Shown here in pieces: positions 39,025-52,652 of a stretch of 64,000 nt of DNA. The translations under genes were made by a program, and so were the position numbers. This DNA comes from Pseudorasbora parva (Eukaryota > Chordata > Actinopteri > Cypriniformes > Gobionidae): positions 46,085,086-46,149,085 of the forward strand of contig NC_090176.1 in the NCBI RefSeq assembly GCF_024679245.1, written 5' to 3'. Within the stretch, counting starts at the first letter, position 1; the number at the start of each line of letters is the position of its first letter. The notes below the pieces were generated by a model. That model searched no databases and had not been told where the DNA came from. It worked only from the letters and a program-made list of their open reading frames with translations.

Positions 39025-39415
39025 GTGACCGTGGAGCACAAAACCAATCATAAGTCTCTCGGGTTTATTTGTGGCAATGGCCAACAATACATTGTATGGG
39101 TCAAAATTATCCATTTTTCTTTGATGCCGAAAATCTTTAGGATTTTAAGTAAAGCTCATGTTCCATAAAGATATTTTGTAAATGTCCTATCGTAAATTAA
39201 AAGTATTATTAGTAGTAATAAGCATTGCTAAGGACTTCCTTTGGACAACTTTAAAGGTGATTTTCTCGATATTTATATCGTATTGCACCCTCAGATTCCA
39301 GATTTTTTTGAAATAGTTGTATTTTGTACAAATCTTGTCCTATCCTAACAAATCATACATGAATGGAACTCTTATTTAAATGTACCTTATGACTAGTTTT
39401 GTGGCCAAGGGTTAC
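39025..39415. mobile_element. MITE (GTGACCGTGGAGCACAAAAC ends)
   Basis: The left end has GAGCACAAAACCAATCATAAG, whose inverse CTTATGACTAGTTTTGTGG stands at the right end (39386-39404). The interior CACCCTCAGATTCCAGATTT is shared with an abundant zebrafish element. About 390 bp, non-coding. Confidence 0.7.
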
Positions 39416-39419
39416 ACAT

Positions 39420-41885
39420 GCTTAAATAAATGCAAGACGAGACCATGCATTTAAATATTTGCAGTATGTTGTGATTTCTGAACATTTTATCAATGCAAGT
39501 CAATGGAAGATTTTTATTCTTCTTTAATCTTACATTTCATAAAAGTTATAACGTCTAAACATAACAGTTTAATCATTGCAAAGGTCTACAGAATTAAATT
39601 GATTTTTGCTAAAAAATCTAGTAAAAATACTAACAACGGTTTTGGTAGAGTTTAGAATGAACACAACAGACAGTGAACACTTTGTTCAGCTTATACAGAT
39701 AATCACAAAATGACCAAATAATGTCCAATTATTCAGCCTGGCTGATAGAGCGGACTAATAATGATCTCACAAATACGACAGTTTCCAGATGTTTTTAGCC
39801 CATTTCCTGTACAAAAAATGACCGTAACCAGTTTATCTCAGGCTGTTCTGCTGATTACACCAATGAAAAGGCCATTTGTTTGGACAGTTACCTTTTGTTT
39901 TGCATTTCTCCCTATGTAAAACTGTGTTAATACAGGTGGAAGAGAGCTGATCTGAGAGAGTGCAGGCTGTATCTAATGTTGAATATGTCATCTCAGCTGT
40001 ATATACTGTACAGGCAATGACAGCCTGTGAGGTGAGTTGAGAGAATTAAATTATATGGATTCGCACAGGAGACATTGAAAGGTGAAGTGTGTAATTTCTG
40101 CACTATTTCTTTTTTCCAATTCAGTGCTGGTTAAGGGACAGAAATACATGCTTCACCTTTAATATCACATCTAGAGACTAAAAAAGTTAAAGTGTTAATG
40201 GTCTCATTCGGAGTCTTATAAAAGTAGACGAAGCCTCGAAAGATGCATGGTTTATGCTCACCGTCTAAATGACATACTAGACTGACGCAACTAAAAAGGA
40301 ACAATGCTTACTAAGAAAACCAGAATCCAACATATAATTATACACAGTTCTTGGGCCTTTTCTAGAAACTCTATAGGCCTTGTATGTGGTTTCCCATATG
40401 TAGCAGTCTTAGAATAGTATAGAACAACTTGAGGAAATTAAATGATGGGAAAATGTCAAGTTCAAATGTCTCCAAAAATATAACAGCACACTGAAGATTG
40501 AATCTGGTTCCACAGGAACACTGCTTAATGAGTGATGCATTACAGTAGTGCATAACTAGTATGTTTTTACAATAATATTCATCATAGAAATTGGCAAGAT
40601 TAATTTGTCTAACAAAACTCATTTGGTATTCCATTTGGTAGAAAAAACTAAACAAATGGAATGGCACTGCAAAATGACTGTTTTCAAAATGTTTTCTTGA
40701 ACCCATAGTCCCGCCCCAAACTCATGCAATTGGTCAATGATGCTGCAGCAAGACACACACACACACACACAGCCCCAACACATCAAAACAGTAATAAAAA
40801 AAAGTACACACATCACCTAATTTCCAAGTCTGGAAACTCCAATATTGACTTTTAATTTTAATTTGTAATTATTATCTTAAATAAATACTTAGATTGACTC
40901 TCCACCTAAAAATTATAGGTGGTCGTTTTATAATCACCGCCTTTTAAACCCATATATCTTTTTTTTATATATCGGACACAAAAAGAAGATGGGGTCCAAA
41001 ACAACAGTGACTTCCCATTGACTGTCATTCTCCAAAAAGGGTTGAAACATACTTGTAAGGAATAACATGATGTAGTAAACAATGACAGACTTTTTTTTTT
41101 TTGGGGGGGGGGGGGGGATAATAAATATCCCTATTATAAAGGGATACCTTTTTCACGCTGACTTCGAAATGTCATGTTTAATTAAATGTGTAATTATTTA
41201 ATTCAAATCCATGGAATTTACTAGCAATTTCTGAATGACAATTGTTTCAAAATAAATTCAACACAATTTTTCTTTCAGTGTAGGAGAATTCATTAAATAA
41301 AAGGTTCCCACACAGCACTAGTTTCCTAAATAATTCTTGTTTCCAACAAAGTCTACTACATTATTGTTTGCACATATAATACTTAGAGACCAATCAAGCT
41401 TTAAATGATCAGACTGTAAAAGACCATTAACACATTTTGTAGTGTAACACACTTTTGTGTGTATAGATTACTGGGCCAGGCCATTAGGAACACTCATAAA
41501 GCACAAAGAAATACAAATAAGCCATACTAAAAGAGATTGCCAAAGGCGCTCCCTTATAGCCCGAGAAAGACATTGCGACACACTTGAGTAAAACAACCTT
41601 GGCATTGCAAACCCCCTCTCTCCATCCACAGGGTCCACCTTCCATCTCTCGCCACACCGTGCCCGGCTCCAAAAACATTCCCTTAATCAGCCGATAATTG
41701 CGACCCCCAGAAGGACAGCCAAAAAAGGGTGGGTGGGTGTGGGGTTGGAGGGGGTCTCAGCCAGGCTTGATCAAAACCAGCTGGAAATGCTGCTTTCGAG
41801 CGGGCCCGACAAATGAACAATCAGAGAGCGCAGGGAAGAAAGCGAGGGATAGCTTTGAGGAAAAAGTTGCCACTGCACAAAGACC
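39420..41885. other. intron w2-w3, left part
   Basis: 40740-40770 is a short CA run. 40900-41160 is MITE debris containing T12 followed by G15 (41091-41117). 41640-41880 is GC-richer. No gene recognised. Confidence 0.4.
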
Positions 41886-41887
41886 TA

Positions 41888-42052
41888 CACTCTTAAAAAT
41901 AAAGGCTCTTGATTGGCATTAAGAACCATAAACATCCATGGAACCTTTCCATTCTTTAAAGTGGAATAGTTCTTTTAAGAACTGTTCACTGTAAACACAA
42001 AAATGGTTCTTCTATTGCATCACCACCAAAGCACCCTTCATTTTTAAAAGCG
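41888..42052. mobile_element. TA-flanked MITE (CACTCTTAAAAAT ends)
   Basis: The left end CACTCTTAAAAATAAAGG and the complement of the right end CGCTTTTAAAAATGAAGG are inverted, with TA on each side. Interior TCCATGGAACCTTTCCATT and AATGGTTCTTCTATTGCATC belong to a very common zebrafish MITE. It lies 36 bp downstream of the donor of the candidate alternative exon. Confidence 0.8.
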
Positions 42053-42087
42053 TACAACCAAAGTAAGGTAGAAACCTGAAGGCCTAC

Positions 42088-42168
42088 CTTAAACAGGTAA
42101 CCCGTACTCCACCTCCACGCATCACGCAAGGAGGACAAGCGCCTCCGTAGGGAGCCGCTGGGATTCAT
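42088..42168 (-). CDS. tns1: candidate alternative first coding exon of tensin-1
   Basis: ATG at 42168 opens 27 codons, MNPSGSLRRRLSSLRDAWRW then STGYLFK, ending exactly at a consensus donor (AAG|gtaggc) in phase 0. Spliced to exon w3 (phase 0 acceptor) it gives ...STGYLFK-GSTKSSKS with no stop, replacing the C1 domain with a short basic N-terminus. The ATG has A at -3. A second in-frame ATG lies 33 nt upstream at 42201. The exon sits in a GC-rich island unlike its AT-rich surroundings, which fits an internal promoter. I do not firmly recall this peptide from known tensins, so the call rests on phase, donor, composition and amino-acid make-up. Confidence 0.5.
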
Positions 42169-42640
42169 GGTCGGGAAGTAATGCTTCCCTTCTCCTTGCA
42201 TTCCCCTTTTCCCGAAGCGCGCCCCACGTTCCTGGCTCTATTTTGGTTCTGCGCTGTGCCGAGGATGCCACATGCCTGGCGTCAAACTCAAGCGGACCAC
42301 AGCTTTCTTCCTTCTCCCACTTGCAGGGTTACTCTTTCCCTTGTTTTGTTCCCTCCCGCCTCCCTTTTCGGCCCCTCCTTTTTCCTCGGCATCTCTCCCC
42401 TCCCTCTTTCCCATGCTGTGCGTGTGTGCGCTGCTGCCACCCGCGTTTGTTTGGATCTTCGGTCTAGCCTTTGCTCCCTCTCTGGGTCACACACTCAGCA
42501 GCTGACTGGAGGAGATGATCATTCTGACCTCACAGCTTCAACTATTCACAGTTGTGTCACCTCCAGTAAACCACGGCCCATCACCTCACTTTCTCTAGCA
42601 TATAAATGTAGTATATAAAGCATATAAAGTAGTCAAATGC
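42169..42640 (-). promoter_or_regulatory. GC-rich 5' UTR/promoter candidate for the alternative exon
   Basis: Reading the minus strand, a TATATA-containing AT block (about 42611-42630) is followed by roughly 430 nt of GC-rich, purine-rich sequence with many CpG and no transposon signature, running into the ATG at 42168. This layout suits an internal promoter with a long 5' UTR. The UTR holds at least one short out-of-context ATG (near 42417). The transcription start cannot be fixed by eye. Confidence 0.3.
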
Positions 42641-42984
42641 ATGACCAAAGATTTTTTTGGTCATGCATAGTTTTCATCCCCTAGGTCCCTAGGATGCTAA
42701 AAATAGCTGTAATTTAGCTTTTCGTGAGCATTTTCCATCCTCTCACTGACCCTGAAGCAGGCTGTGTTCTTTTGCTGCAATGTCTTTTAAGATTTCTATG
42801 TAAACGTTCATGAAATGGACCCTTTTAACAGTGTAATGATGCATTTACACATTAAAATTGCAAATCTAGCCAATTATTATTATTTTTTATTTACGCAACT
42901 CTTGATGGAAATAACATCACAACATTTATTTCCATCAAGAAGTGCATCAATGTTTGGTCAAAATCTTGTATTGACAAATGATAT

Positions 42985-43410
42985 TTACTTTCCAGCACTC
43001 TGTAAAGTCTCCTCCAGCACATCCCAAAGACTTTCAATGAGTAAGCTCTGGACTCAGAGGTCCCAATTCATACTTGAGAATGATTCTTCATGCTCCCTCC
43101 TATCCATTCTTTCACAGTTTGAGCCTTGTGAATCTTGACATTGTCATCCTGGAATATGCCATGATATGGATGTTTAAGAAAGGAAAAGCTAAAAACTCGA
43201 TCAATTAGGGTTAGAAGAACTGTTGCCAAACATATAACTCCTTCGGTTCCTGGGCGGTGTGTTTGGGATCATTGTCATGCTGAAAGACCCAACCATGTTT
43301 CATCTTCAAAATTACAGACCTCTCTCATCTTTTTAAGGGGGAGAACTTGCACAATTGGTGACTAAATACTTAAATACTGACTAAATACTTTTTTGCCCCA
43401 CTGTATATAC
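42985..43410 (-). pseudogene. Tc1-like transposase remnants, copy 2
   Basis: The minus strand reads [18 protein letters not shown] near 43250-43310, which is the second catalytic Asp block ([10 protein letters not shown]) of Tc1-like transposases. Nearby 43000-43150 is a shuffled piece of another Tc1-type gene. The end TTTTTTGCCCCACTG-TA at 43390-43404 is a Tc1-type terminus. Badly decayed. Confidence 0.65.
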
Positions 43411-45199
43411 AGAATTTTAAAATTACACTGATAGAGTTTTGTTAAAACATAGGACTTGATGAACCTGAAACATATTTTACTCTTGCAGGTTCTTAGCATC
43501 TATACTTCCTCCATATTACCTCGCCGTGGCTTTATGGATCAAATTTCTGAATATTAAACAGGTGTTGTTGACGTGGAAATGTGGGCGGCTGTATGCTACA
43601 GTCTTCATCGGTTTGACGTCAGTAAAACAGAAAACATTTTTGCGGTTTAGTCTTCAATAAACGCTCTTTTTAAAATATGGAGAATGTTTTGAGTTCTGAA
43701 AGTTTCAGTATGTTTTCATAGAACAATGAACCCTTTATCTCAAAAAAATGAGGATTCCTCATTACACGACTCATCCTAATCAGAGCCAGTCCAATGACTA
43801 TAGTCCAACCAAAGACCATTTCAAAATATATTAACCAGTATCTCAGTTAGCAGGAGAATTTTTGTCTAAATGATAAATGAGAGAAAAACAGACAAATGTT
43901 TTATCAAAATATCCTTTAAAAAAAATCGGCTCTTGAACAGAAAAAGAAACATGACACAGGAAGTCATATGACAAACTGACTTTAAGATTCAAAGGGCTTG
44001 TTATTGTGAATCAAAGACATCAGCATAACCACAACTAACTGACCATGAGAGACCCTAGAGGTGAGGGTGGTGCACGTCTCCCATGATGCCTCACGAATGA
44101 GTAATACTGCCTGATGCAGCTGCAAACATACACTGCTCCCAACATCCAGAGAGCTATATTCTGGATTATTTACAGAATTGCAAAATGGCAAGAATAATGC
44201 AGCATGATGAATGACAAGCTTAACATATTTTCATTCAGAGGAATATCCAGTGTTTTGGCATTAGGGCACTAAAGCCGAAGGAGCCTGGAGGAATCTGGAG
44301 GAATCTGTCTGAATTAAATCTACAAATGGGCCTTAGAACCCCAGCATGTCATCTTTAAGGTTTCTTGGTTAAATCTTGCTTATTTCAAAGCCTTTCTTAC
44401 TGAGGAAATTAGGGTTTCATTTTCAATTCATTTTCCTCAGAACTAATCATGGACACAAATACACATACATGATCATCCATCATGAATGCAATATTAAAAG
44501 CAACAAAAAGGTTTCCAAAACTGTGCCAAAAGGGATGTGTTTTTAATTTTGTGATGTGTTGCAGTAGTATTTTGGGTGGCACAATGCAGGACTCCAATTT
44601 GCACATGGCATGCTAACCACCCGAAATGACTTCCAGTCTGAAACAGTGACAACAATCAGCAGTGTATGAACAGGATTAGGTGCGTTCATTTTTTTTAAAG
44701 GCAAAATATAGTGCAAAAGTCGTAAGCTGTCCTGATGTATATCTACTGTAAAAAAAAAATTACAAACCAAACTCTTGTTATCATGGTAATTTTTTAACAG
44801 CTTTATGTCAGTTTTGGGTGGTAAGAAAAATCCAGTTTGTAAAACGATACTTCCCTTCTCAAGTTTAATATGATCCAGGAGTATTTGGCAAATACTTTAA
44901 GCTGATCCGTAAGTGAATCATTACACTAAATAAGCTGCATGGATGATGTGTTTCAACCGTGACAATTATTATTCAAAGTTCCTATTCACACATCCAGTGG
45001 AAAAGCACAAACCATCCCACACAGAACATGTGTGTGTAGAAACTGCTCCGATTACCACCATTGCCCATTCATCATTCATAGAGTTTGAAACATCCCAAAC
45101 CCCTTTACATCTTTAATTATCTAAAAATGTGTCTATTTTGATTATGAATTCAGCTACCAATAAGCAAAATACAGTACAGTACAAGTTTGTGAATAAACC
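43411..45199. other. intronic sequence, nothing identified
   Basis: No gene, delimited repeat or RNA recognised. Confidence 0.4.
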
Positions 45200-45210
45200 A
45201 CTGTATAGGT

Positions 45211-45725
45211 AGCCTAGAAACCTAGACGCACCCTAGCGGCAGCAAATTTAATCTGCCCGCAAGTGTCGTCTAGGAACTCTCAGTACCCTTCTAAGCTGTA
45301 TTCCCCTAACTCTTGCCAGACATCGTGTATAGAGTCGGTGGGCGGGGCCATAATGACGACGGCCGAGTTTTGTTTGCGTGCTTCTAGTAAACACAGAAAC
45401 TGGCGAACGGCGGTCTTTCGAATCAGCTTTGACCGCGACTCTGGAAGACTTGGAGTTAAGCTTTTCTCTGAGAAAAGAACAAAGAACGGCACTGAAGTCA
45501 TTCTTAAAAAGGGAAGATGTGTTCAGGGTTTTGCTGACCGGATACGGCAAATGTTTAATCTATCAACAAGCTCTGTTTCACCTTCGTTGCTCTGGTTGGC
45601 GTAGCGCTATCCTATCGCGTGCAGAGGGAGTTAGAAAGACAACCGTTTATCCCGCCCCTCGGATTGAGCTGTCTATGGTGAGTTTCCAGACCAAACATCT
45701 TGATGTGGGTCTGGCTTGTCAGGCT
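45211..45725 (+). mobile_element. 11-bp-TSD element with RecQ-like fragment, copy B
   Basis: A 515-bp unit flanked by a perfect 11-bp direct repeat ACTGTATAGGT (45200-45210 and 45726-45736). The ends are imperfect inverted repeats (AGCCTAGAAACCTAGACGCA and AGCCTGACAAGCCAGACCCA). The plus-strand frame 45378-45734 includes LRKEQRTALKSFLKREDVF and VLLTGYGKCLIYQ, resembling the Q-motif-to-motif-I region of RecQ-like helicases (family pattern TG-GKS-YQ). The Walker Ser is Cys here, so this copy cannot encode a working enzyme. Confidence 0.8.
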
Positions 45726-45913
45726 ACTGTATAGGTATAGCAACCATAATAACTTTTATATATTTATTATTTTAATAATTATTAATAATTCATTATACAT
45801 AAACAATGATTAATCATATCAAATTAATAATTATTTAATATCTGAGTACAACAAACGTAACTTTTATATTTATGTATTTTATATATATAATCATTAAATA
45901 ATCATAATAATTC

Positions 45914-46351
45914 TTAAAGCTACACTGTGTGATATTTTCCCCCATCTAGTGGTGAAAAGCTATATGACCATCCAGAGAATAATAGTTTCTGTTCCTCTCA
46001 ATTCTGATTTCGTTTTAACTCCTACGGAGGCCGATTTCGTCCAAGATTAACATGGCAATCCCCCTCTTCACATTCGACACAGTGCCATCGAGTGTTAAAA
46101 CACGAAAGGCGAAGCTTGAATTTATAGGTATGTCCCTCTTTGGCTAATGTACTTTCAAGATGGAGGGGCAACATGGCGACCAGCATTCGAAACCCTCACC
46201 CATATGTATTTTCAATGGCATATTATAAACTTACAAGAATACTTTATTACTTGAAAGAAGTAAATATACATTAATGAGCACATATATTTTTGAAAGAACG
46301 AAGTGTTTTTAGCTAAGAATAAACTAAAAAAGTTACACAGTGTAGCTTTAA
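45914..46351. mobile_element. TTAA-flanked MITE (TTAAAGCTACACTGTG ends)
   Basis: The left end TTAAAGCTACACTGTGTGAT and the complement of the right end TTAAAGCTACACTGTGTAAC are inverted repeats with TTAA at both limits. The 438-bp interior has ATGGCGACCAG and CCATCTAGTGGTGAAAAGC. It is only 5 bp from the Tc1 derivative that follows. Confidence 0.8.
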
Positions 46352-46356
46352 TTATA

Positions 46357-46920
46357 CAGTCCCTGACAAAAGTCTTGTCTCTTGTGTACAAATTGACCTA
46401 AAGTGCCGCTGAAATATATTTTTAATCAAGATTTTTTTTTACAAGAAATGGCTCATTTTAATCCCACCAGCTTTTGTGATAATGTTTCAGTGAAAAACTA
46501 AACTTTCAAAAAGTATTCTAATATTCACAGCTTGGTAAAGCCCATTGAGTCAATTTTTGCAAAGACATAAGTGTTGTCACCTTGTCATACGAGCTTCACC
46601 TTTGACTAATAAAGGATCAATTAGGTCTCAAGTGTGTATAAAAAGAACCCCAGTTCACTAGACCTTCACATCAACTGCAACTAGACCTCTGCAAACATGC
46701 CTAAGATTCACCCTGAGACTAAAGTTTTGATTATCAAGAGGCTGAAGACCAGATCCACTGCTGATGTGGCAATTATTTATTTCAGTGCATTAAACATCAT
46801 TTGGGAGGGTTTTAGCTTTTCATATGAGCTATTTCTAACACCAATTAATTAATTAAAAGTCAGGTTAATATCAGGTATTTCTAGAAAATAGATAAGCGAC
46901 AAGACTTTTGTCAGGGACTG
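46357..46920 (+). mobile_element. internally deleted Tc1-like element
   Basis: Ends CAGTCCCTGACAAAAGTCTT and the complementary AAGACTTTTGTCAGGGACTG are perfect over at least 20 bp, with TA on each side. From 46698 the plus strand starts a transposase-like frame, MPKIHPETKVLIIKRLKTRS then TADVA, which runs into unrelated sequence and stops. The catalytic part is deleted, leaving a 564-bp non-autonomous derivative. Confidence 0.85.
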
Positions 46921-46924
46921 TAAA

Positions 46925-47555
46925 TCATATTATGAATTAGTTAATTGTGGTGTTACATATGTATAACTATTAAGATTTTTTCTTTGCTTGGTCGAGGCGA
47001 TAAAAAAAATATATATATTTTAGCCATTCACATAAAATAATGATGAAAAAAAAAGCCTCTACCAAGTTTATGGAATTAACAGAAACATGGTGAGCAGTAA
47101 TTTGACTCTGGTAACACAGACTTGCCAGCGAATCATTAAACTGTTGGACTATGAGTTGATAAGGTTTTTAACATCCCGCCCATTTTCAGAATGTTCTTAC
47201 ATCCCTTACACATGTCGGGCTTTGCTTTTTATGCCATTTCCTTTAGCTACGCTCCAGCTCAATATTGTATCAATAAAACCATCTAATGATGTTTCAGGGG
47301 GCTTATAATAGTCTGGTGCTCTGTCCCTAAATCTCTGAGCATACTCATGCTCATATGGATGGCTCCAAACGAAAGTCTGAATTTTATTTGGATCAAGGCA
47401 GTTAGTCATCCACAGCTGCGTCTGGTGTGAGTGTTGTTAACCCAGGCATGAGGGGGATGAGGAACGGGGTGGACGGAGGGGCTTCTGAGAGGGGGGCTGC
47501 GGCACAAGTGAACACACATGCTTGAGCTGTAACTCACATCTCCTCCTCTGCTAAT
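46925..47555. other. intronic sequence, nothing identified
   Basis: No gene or delimited repeat was recognised. Confidence 0.4.
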
Positions 47556-47558
47556 CAG

Positions 47559-47811
47559 TTAAAGGGATAGTTACACAAAAATTAACATCCAAACATGCAT
47601 AATGTTAAAAACAACATGAAAAAACGTAATAACAACATAATAATCTTGGAAATAACGTAAAAGTGACAGATGTGAGCACTCTGAACTGCTGTTATAGCCT
47701 ATGGAAAAGGATCTGCAAGTTTAATTTGTGTCCTTTTGGAATAAATATTACCATACAGGTTTGGAATGACATGAGTGCGAGTAATTTTTTTTGAGTGTAC
47801 TGTCCCTTTAA
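47559..47811. mobile_element. TTAA MITE (TTAAAGGGATAGTT ends)
   Basis: Begins TTAAAGGGATAGTTACACAA and ends GTGTACTGTCCCTTTAA, preceded by ACAGGTTTGGAATGACATGA. This is the classic cyprinid TTAAAGGGATAGTTCACCC family, 253 bp, non-coding. Confidence 0.85.
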
Positions 47812-48277
47812 AGCATATTCATTGGCCAGTCATTATAGCCCCAGTGAGGCTGTGTTTAGCTAATCCAACCAATAATTTGAGCTCCAGCGCTCCGTGAGGT
47901 TTAGACTGGTGAAGTTTAGACTACAGAAGCTGCATAGCAACAGTGTTAGCTAAAGACCTAAATATTTATATCTTAAAGCAGTTATTTCTGAAGCTGTCAG
48001 TAATGACTTTACACTGTATTCAAACCGACCCAAGAAACGGCAACACTTCAAACATTCTACATTTGGCTGTTGTATTTAGAATGTTGGAAACATAACCGTC
48101 ATGTTCACACTGACCCAACGAGCTGCTCGATGTTCACTTTAAAGAAGGTGAGTGGAAAGGAAAATTTTGTGGATGTAGACTTGCTTGATGTTATGTGGGT
48201 GCAGTGTGAACTACAAAATATGCCGGCCATACTGATGCTAAGAAAACATGCATTCATCCACGATATGAAATACTTAC

Positions 48278-48319
48278 AGTTGTCTCTATAAGTTTCAGGG
48301 GGAGGTCATTGCTGGGGGC
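48278..48319 (-). CDS. tns1: tensin-1 exon w2: linker after C1
   Basis: Exon of 42 nt in phase 0 at both ends, encoding APSNDLPLKLIETT. The acceptor is ...cttcag and the donor gtaagt. It continues NYEL from exon w1 and belongs to the short unstructured linker between the C1 domain and the phosphatase-like domain. No domain is visible. Because 0-0 phase would allow skipping without a frame change, it may be an alternative exon (inference). The introns on either side are the two longest fully enclosed in the window, 13.5 kb upstream and 9.4 kb downstream. Confidence 0.7.
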
Positions 48320-49200
48320 CTGAAGTGAAGAAAACAGAAGAAAGAAAACAGGTAAGACATAAACGACTGAAGCATAAACTCACTGACACCTCTTCCACAC
48401 TACATGTCTGCAAGACGATTCAGAATAAGACCGAATTACTTCTCTTTAGATTCATCCATATAATGATGCATTTCATCTAACTAATCATTTTATTCCAACG
48501 CAATTCAACTTATATCCTATCAAACAATCTAAAATAAAAAATAGAGCATAAGTGCTACCAACAATTTCATTGGTTCAATTCCTAGGGAAAACATAAACTG
48601 ATATATTGATAAAATCATCTTGGTAATCTTGTCATACACAGGTCAAACAGCCCCAAAGAGTAAAAGAGAAGACATGGGCTGGGTCCAGTGTGTAGGTGCA
48701 TCACTAAACAGCTTGGGTAAATATTTAGACAAGAGTGCATAGCTCCAGCGTCACTGTGAACGAGGGGGATCTGTCCAGGGGCTGAGAAGGACCATATACA
48801 GAAGTTTAGCGCAGGATCTGCAGCACAGTTTATTCCCCTGTCAACTCTGAGCCAGAGAAAGGTATTTATTTATGAGGACTCTGGCCCCCAAGAATCCATG
48901 ATGTCATTTAAGGGCCAGCTTGAGTCTGGCTAGCCTCAGAATACCAATGTAAGTCTGAGATGACACAAGAACACAAGAAAGCACCATGTAGAGGCGGCAC
49001 GACTCGAGCAAGATAGCGCCAGTAATATCTACGGTTCTTTAAACTACAGCTGAACTGGACGAAGAAGTCAGGAGATGCAATGTGTATAAAAGATACCTGT
49101 AATCAGCATTCAAATGATTGACAACCTAAAGAAAACCTAAAAAAGGTGACTGAAGGAGAAAATTAGGTCGATAAAGCCTTGGTTGACACAAAAATAATAT
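48320..49200. other. start of intron w1-w2, nothing identified
   Basis: No exon, RNA or repeat ends recognised. Confidence 0.4.
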
Positions 49201-49203
49201 ATT

Positions 49204-51060
<1,857 letters not shown>

Positions 51061-51069
51061 TTTTTTTGG

Positions 51070-51162
51070 ATGGATGGATGGATGGATGGATGGATGGATG
51101 GATGGATGGATGGATGGATGGATGGATGGATGGATGGATGGATGGACGGATGGACGGATGAA
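51070..51162. repeat. (GGAT)n microsatellite
   Basis: About 23 GGAT units with two GGAC variants at the right end. Confidence 0.95.
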
Positions 51163-51164
51163 GT

Positions 51165-52570
51165 GCCATTTTAAGCTAGCAATGGCTGGCTTATTAAAAC
51201 AAACTCTAAATGTTGGCTTGATATAGCCTTGTTTGAAAGTTAATTAAATTTTTATTTTTTTATTTTTTTAACCCTTACGAATAAACAAAAACGGATATCT
51301 GTTTAAAATGTCACCTGTAGAAATTTGTAATACATTTGTATATACTTCTTTATATTAAGTATTTAAACTTTCGCAAATCATCGCTTAAGAATCGGCTTCC
51401 TTTCTGTTCACAAGTTGGAATTACACATCCACATGAAGTAAAACTGGAATTAGAGGAAGTTGAATTTATTGAATTACATGTTAACTAGAAGAAAATGTGA
51501 GTCTTCTTCCAGACTGGTCCATTCATTTTGTTAAAATTCTTATCCTCAAGTATGAGCCACAGAACGGCGATCAGAACTAACAAGGGCCGCCTGACAGGAT
51601 TACAGGGGCAGATCTGTGCACCGACGGGTGCTCACGATGATCAAAAAGACAGAAATGCATGTGTGACTGACTTAATTTGGTCCAGACTGACACAGCTCAT
51701 CATATGATCATACCACTCACTTGAACCGATTCACAGAACGCAAATTATAGCCCACTTAAGTAAATACTGCAGAAAGAAAAAAAGGCACAGGGAGTTTCCT
51801 AGCAGGAAGGCACAAATTGAGTGAACAGAGCCTCCTTTAAAATGACATGTACCTAAAATAAACCCAGACGGTACTTATGTGAAACCATGAACGCACTATT
51901 ATCATTATAATTAATATTTCTATCCTAAATCTGCTCAGGCTGGTCGACTTTTCCAAAACTAGTGTCATCTGCTAAACTGATTCTATATCATCACAATAGA
52001 TTGAGAGTTTACTTTTTAAAATTGTATAATGTGTTCAACTGAGAAAGGCTGAATGCACCACCACTGGAAAGAGTGTAAAAGATGTACTTTGAATTGGGAA
52101 ATGTGGAGAAAACCCCAATTTACATTTTGCATACAGATGAATTACAGTACCTAGATTAATACATTAAACCAAAGTGTTTGTTTAAACTTGGAGAGATTTG
52201 CTGTGTAAATCACAACAAATGATCTCTGTTGAAAAAATGTACATCTGCAGAACAAATGCTAAAACTGCATAGCATCGTTTACACCCTCCCCAATACGCTT
52301 TATTGGCGTTTTTTGACAATCAAAAACCTGCAAACCTCTTGGTAAATCCACCTTATGCTGGAAGTTGGGATTTGGAACATGTTAGCTCGACTTTCAAATC
52401 TATTCTTATTCAGCAGTGCTATTTTTAACAAAAACTAAAATGCAAACAAATTAAATAACACAGTAAACTACCTGTGAAAATTAAAAAAATATTAAATTAT
52501 ATTAAATTTAAAACAAATGTTTAAAATAAAATAAAGATAAACTTTTTTTAATAAAATAAAATAAACAATA
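51165..52570. other. intronic sequence, nothing identified
   Basis: AT-rich. No coding or repeat structure delimited. Confidence 0.4.
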
Positions 52571-52572
52571 TT

Positions 52573-52576
<4 letters not shown>

Positions 52577-52644
<68 letters not shown>
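52577..52644. repeat. (TA)n microsatellite
   Basis: About 33 TA units. Confidence 0.95.

Positions 52645-52649
<5 letters not shown>

Positions 52650-52652
<3 letters not shown>

Noticed and set aside
42181..42618. 145-codon plus-strand frame in the GC-rich island
   Set aside because: Low-complexity Pro/Ser/Leu/Phe translation antisense to the candidate 5' UTR; the minus-strand exon explains the region better.
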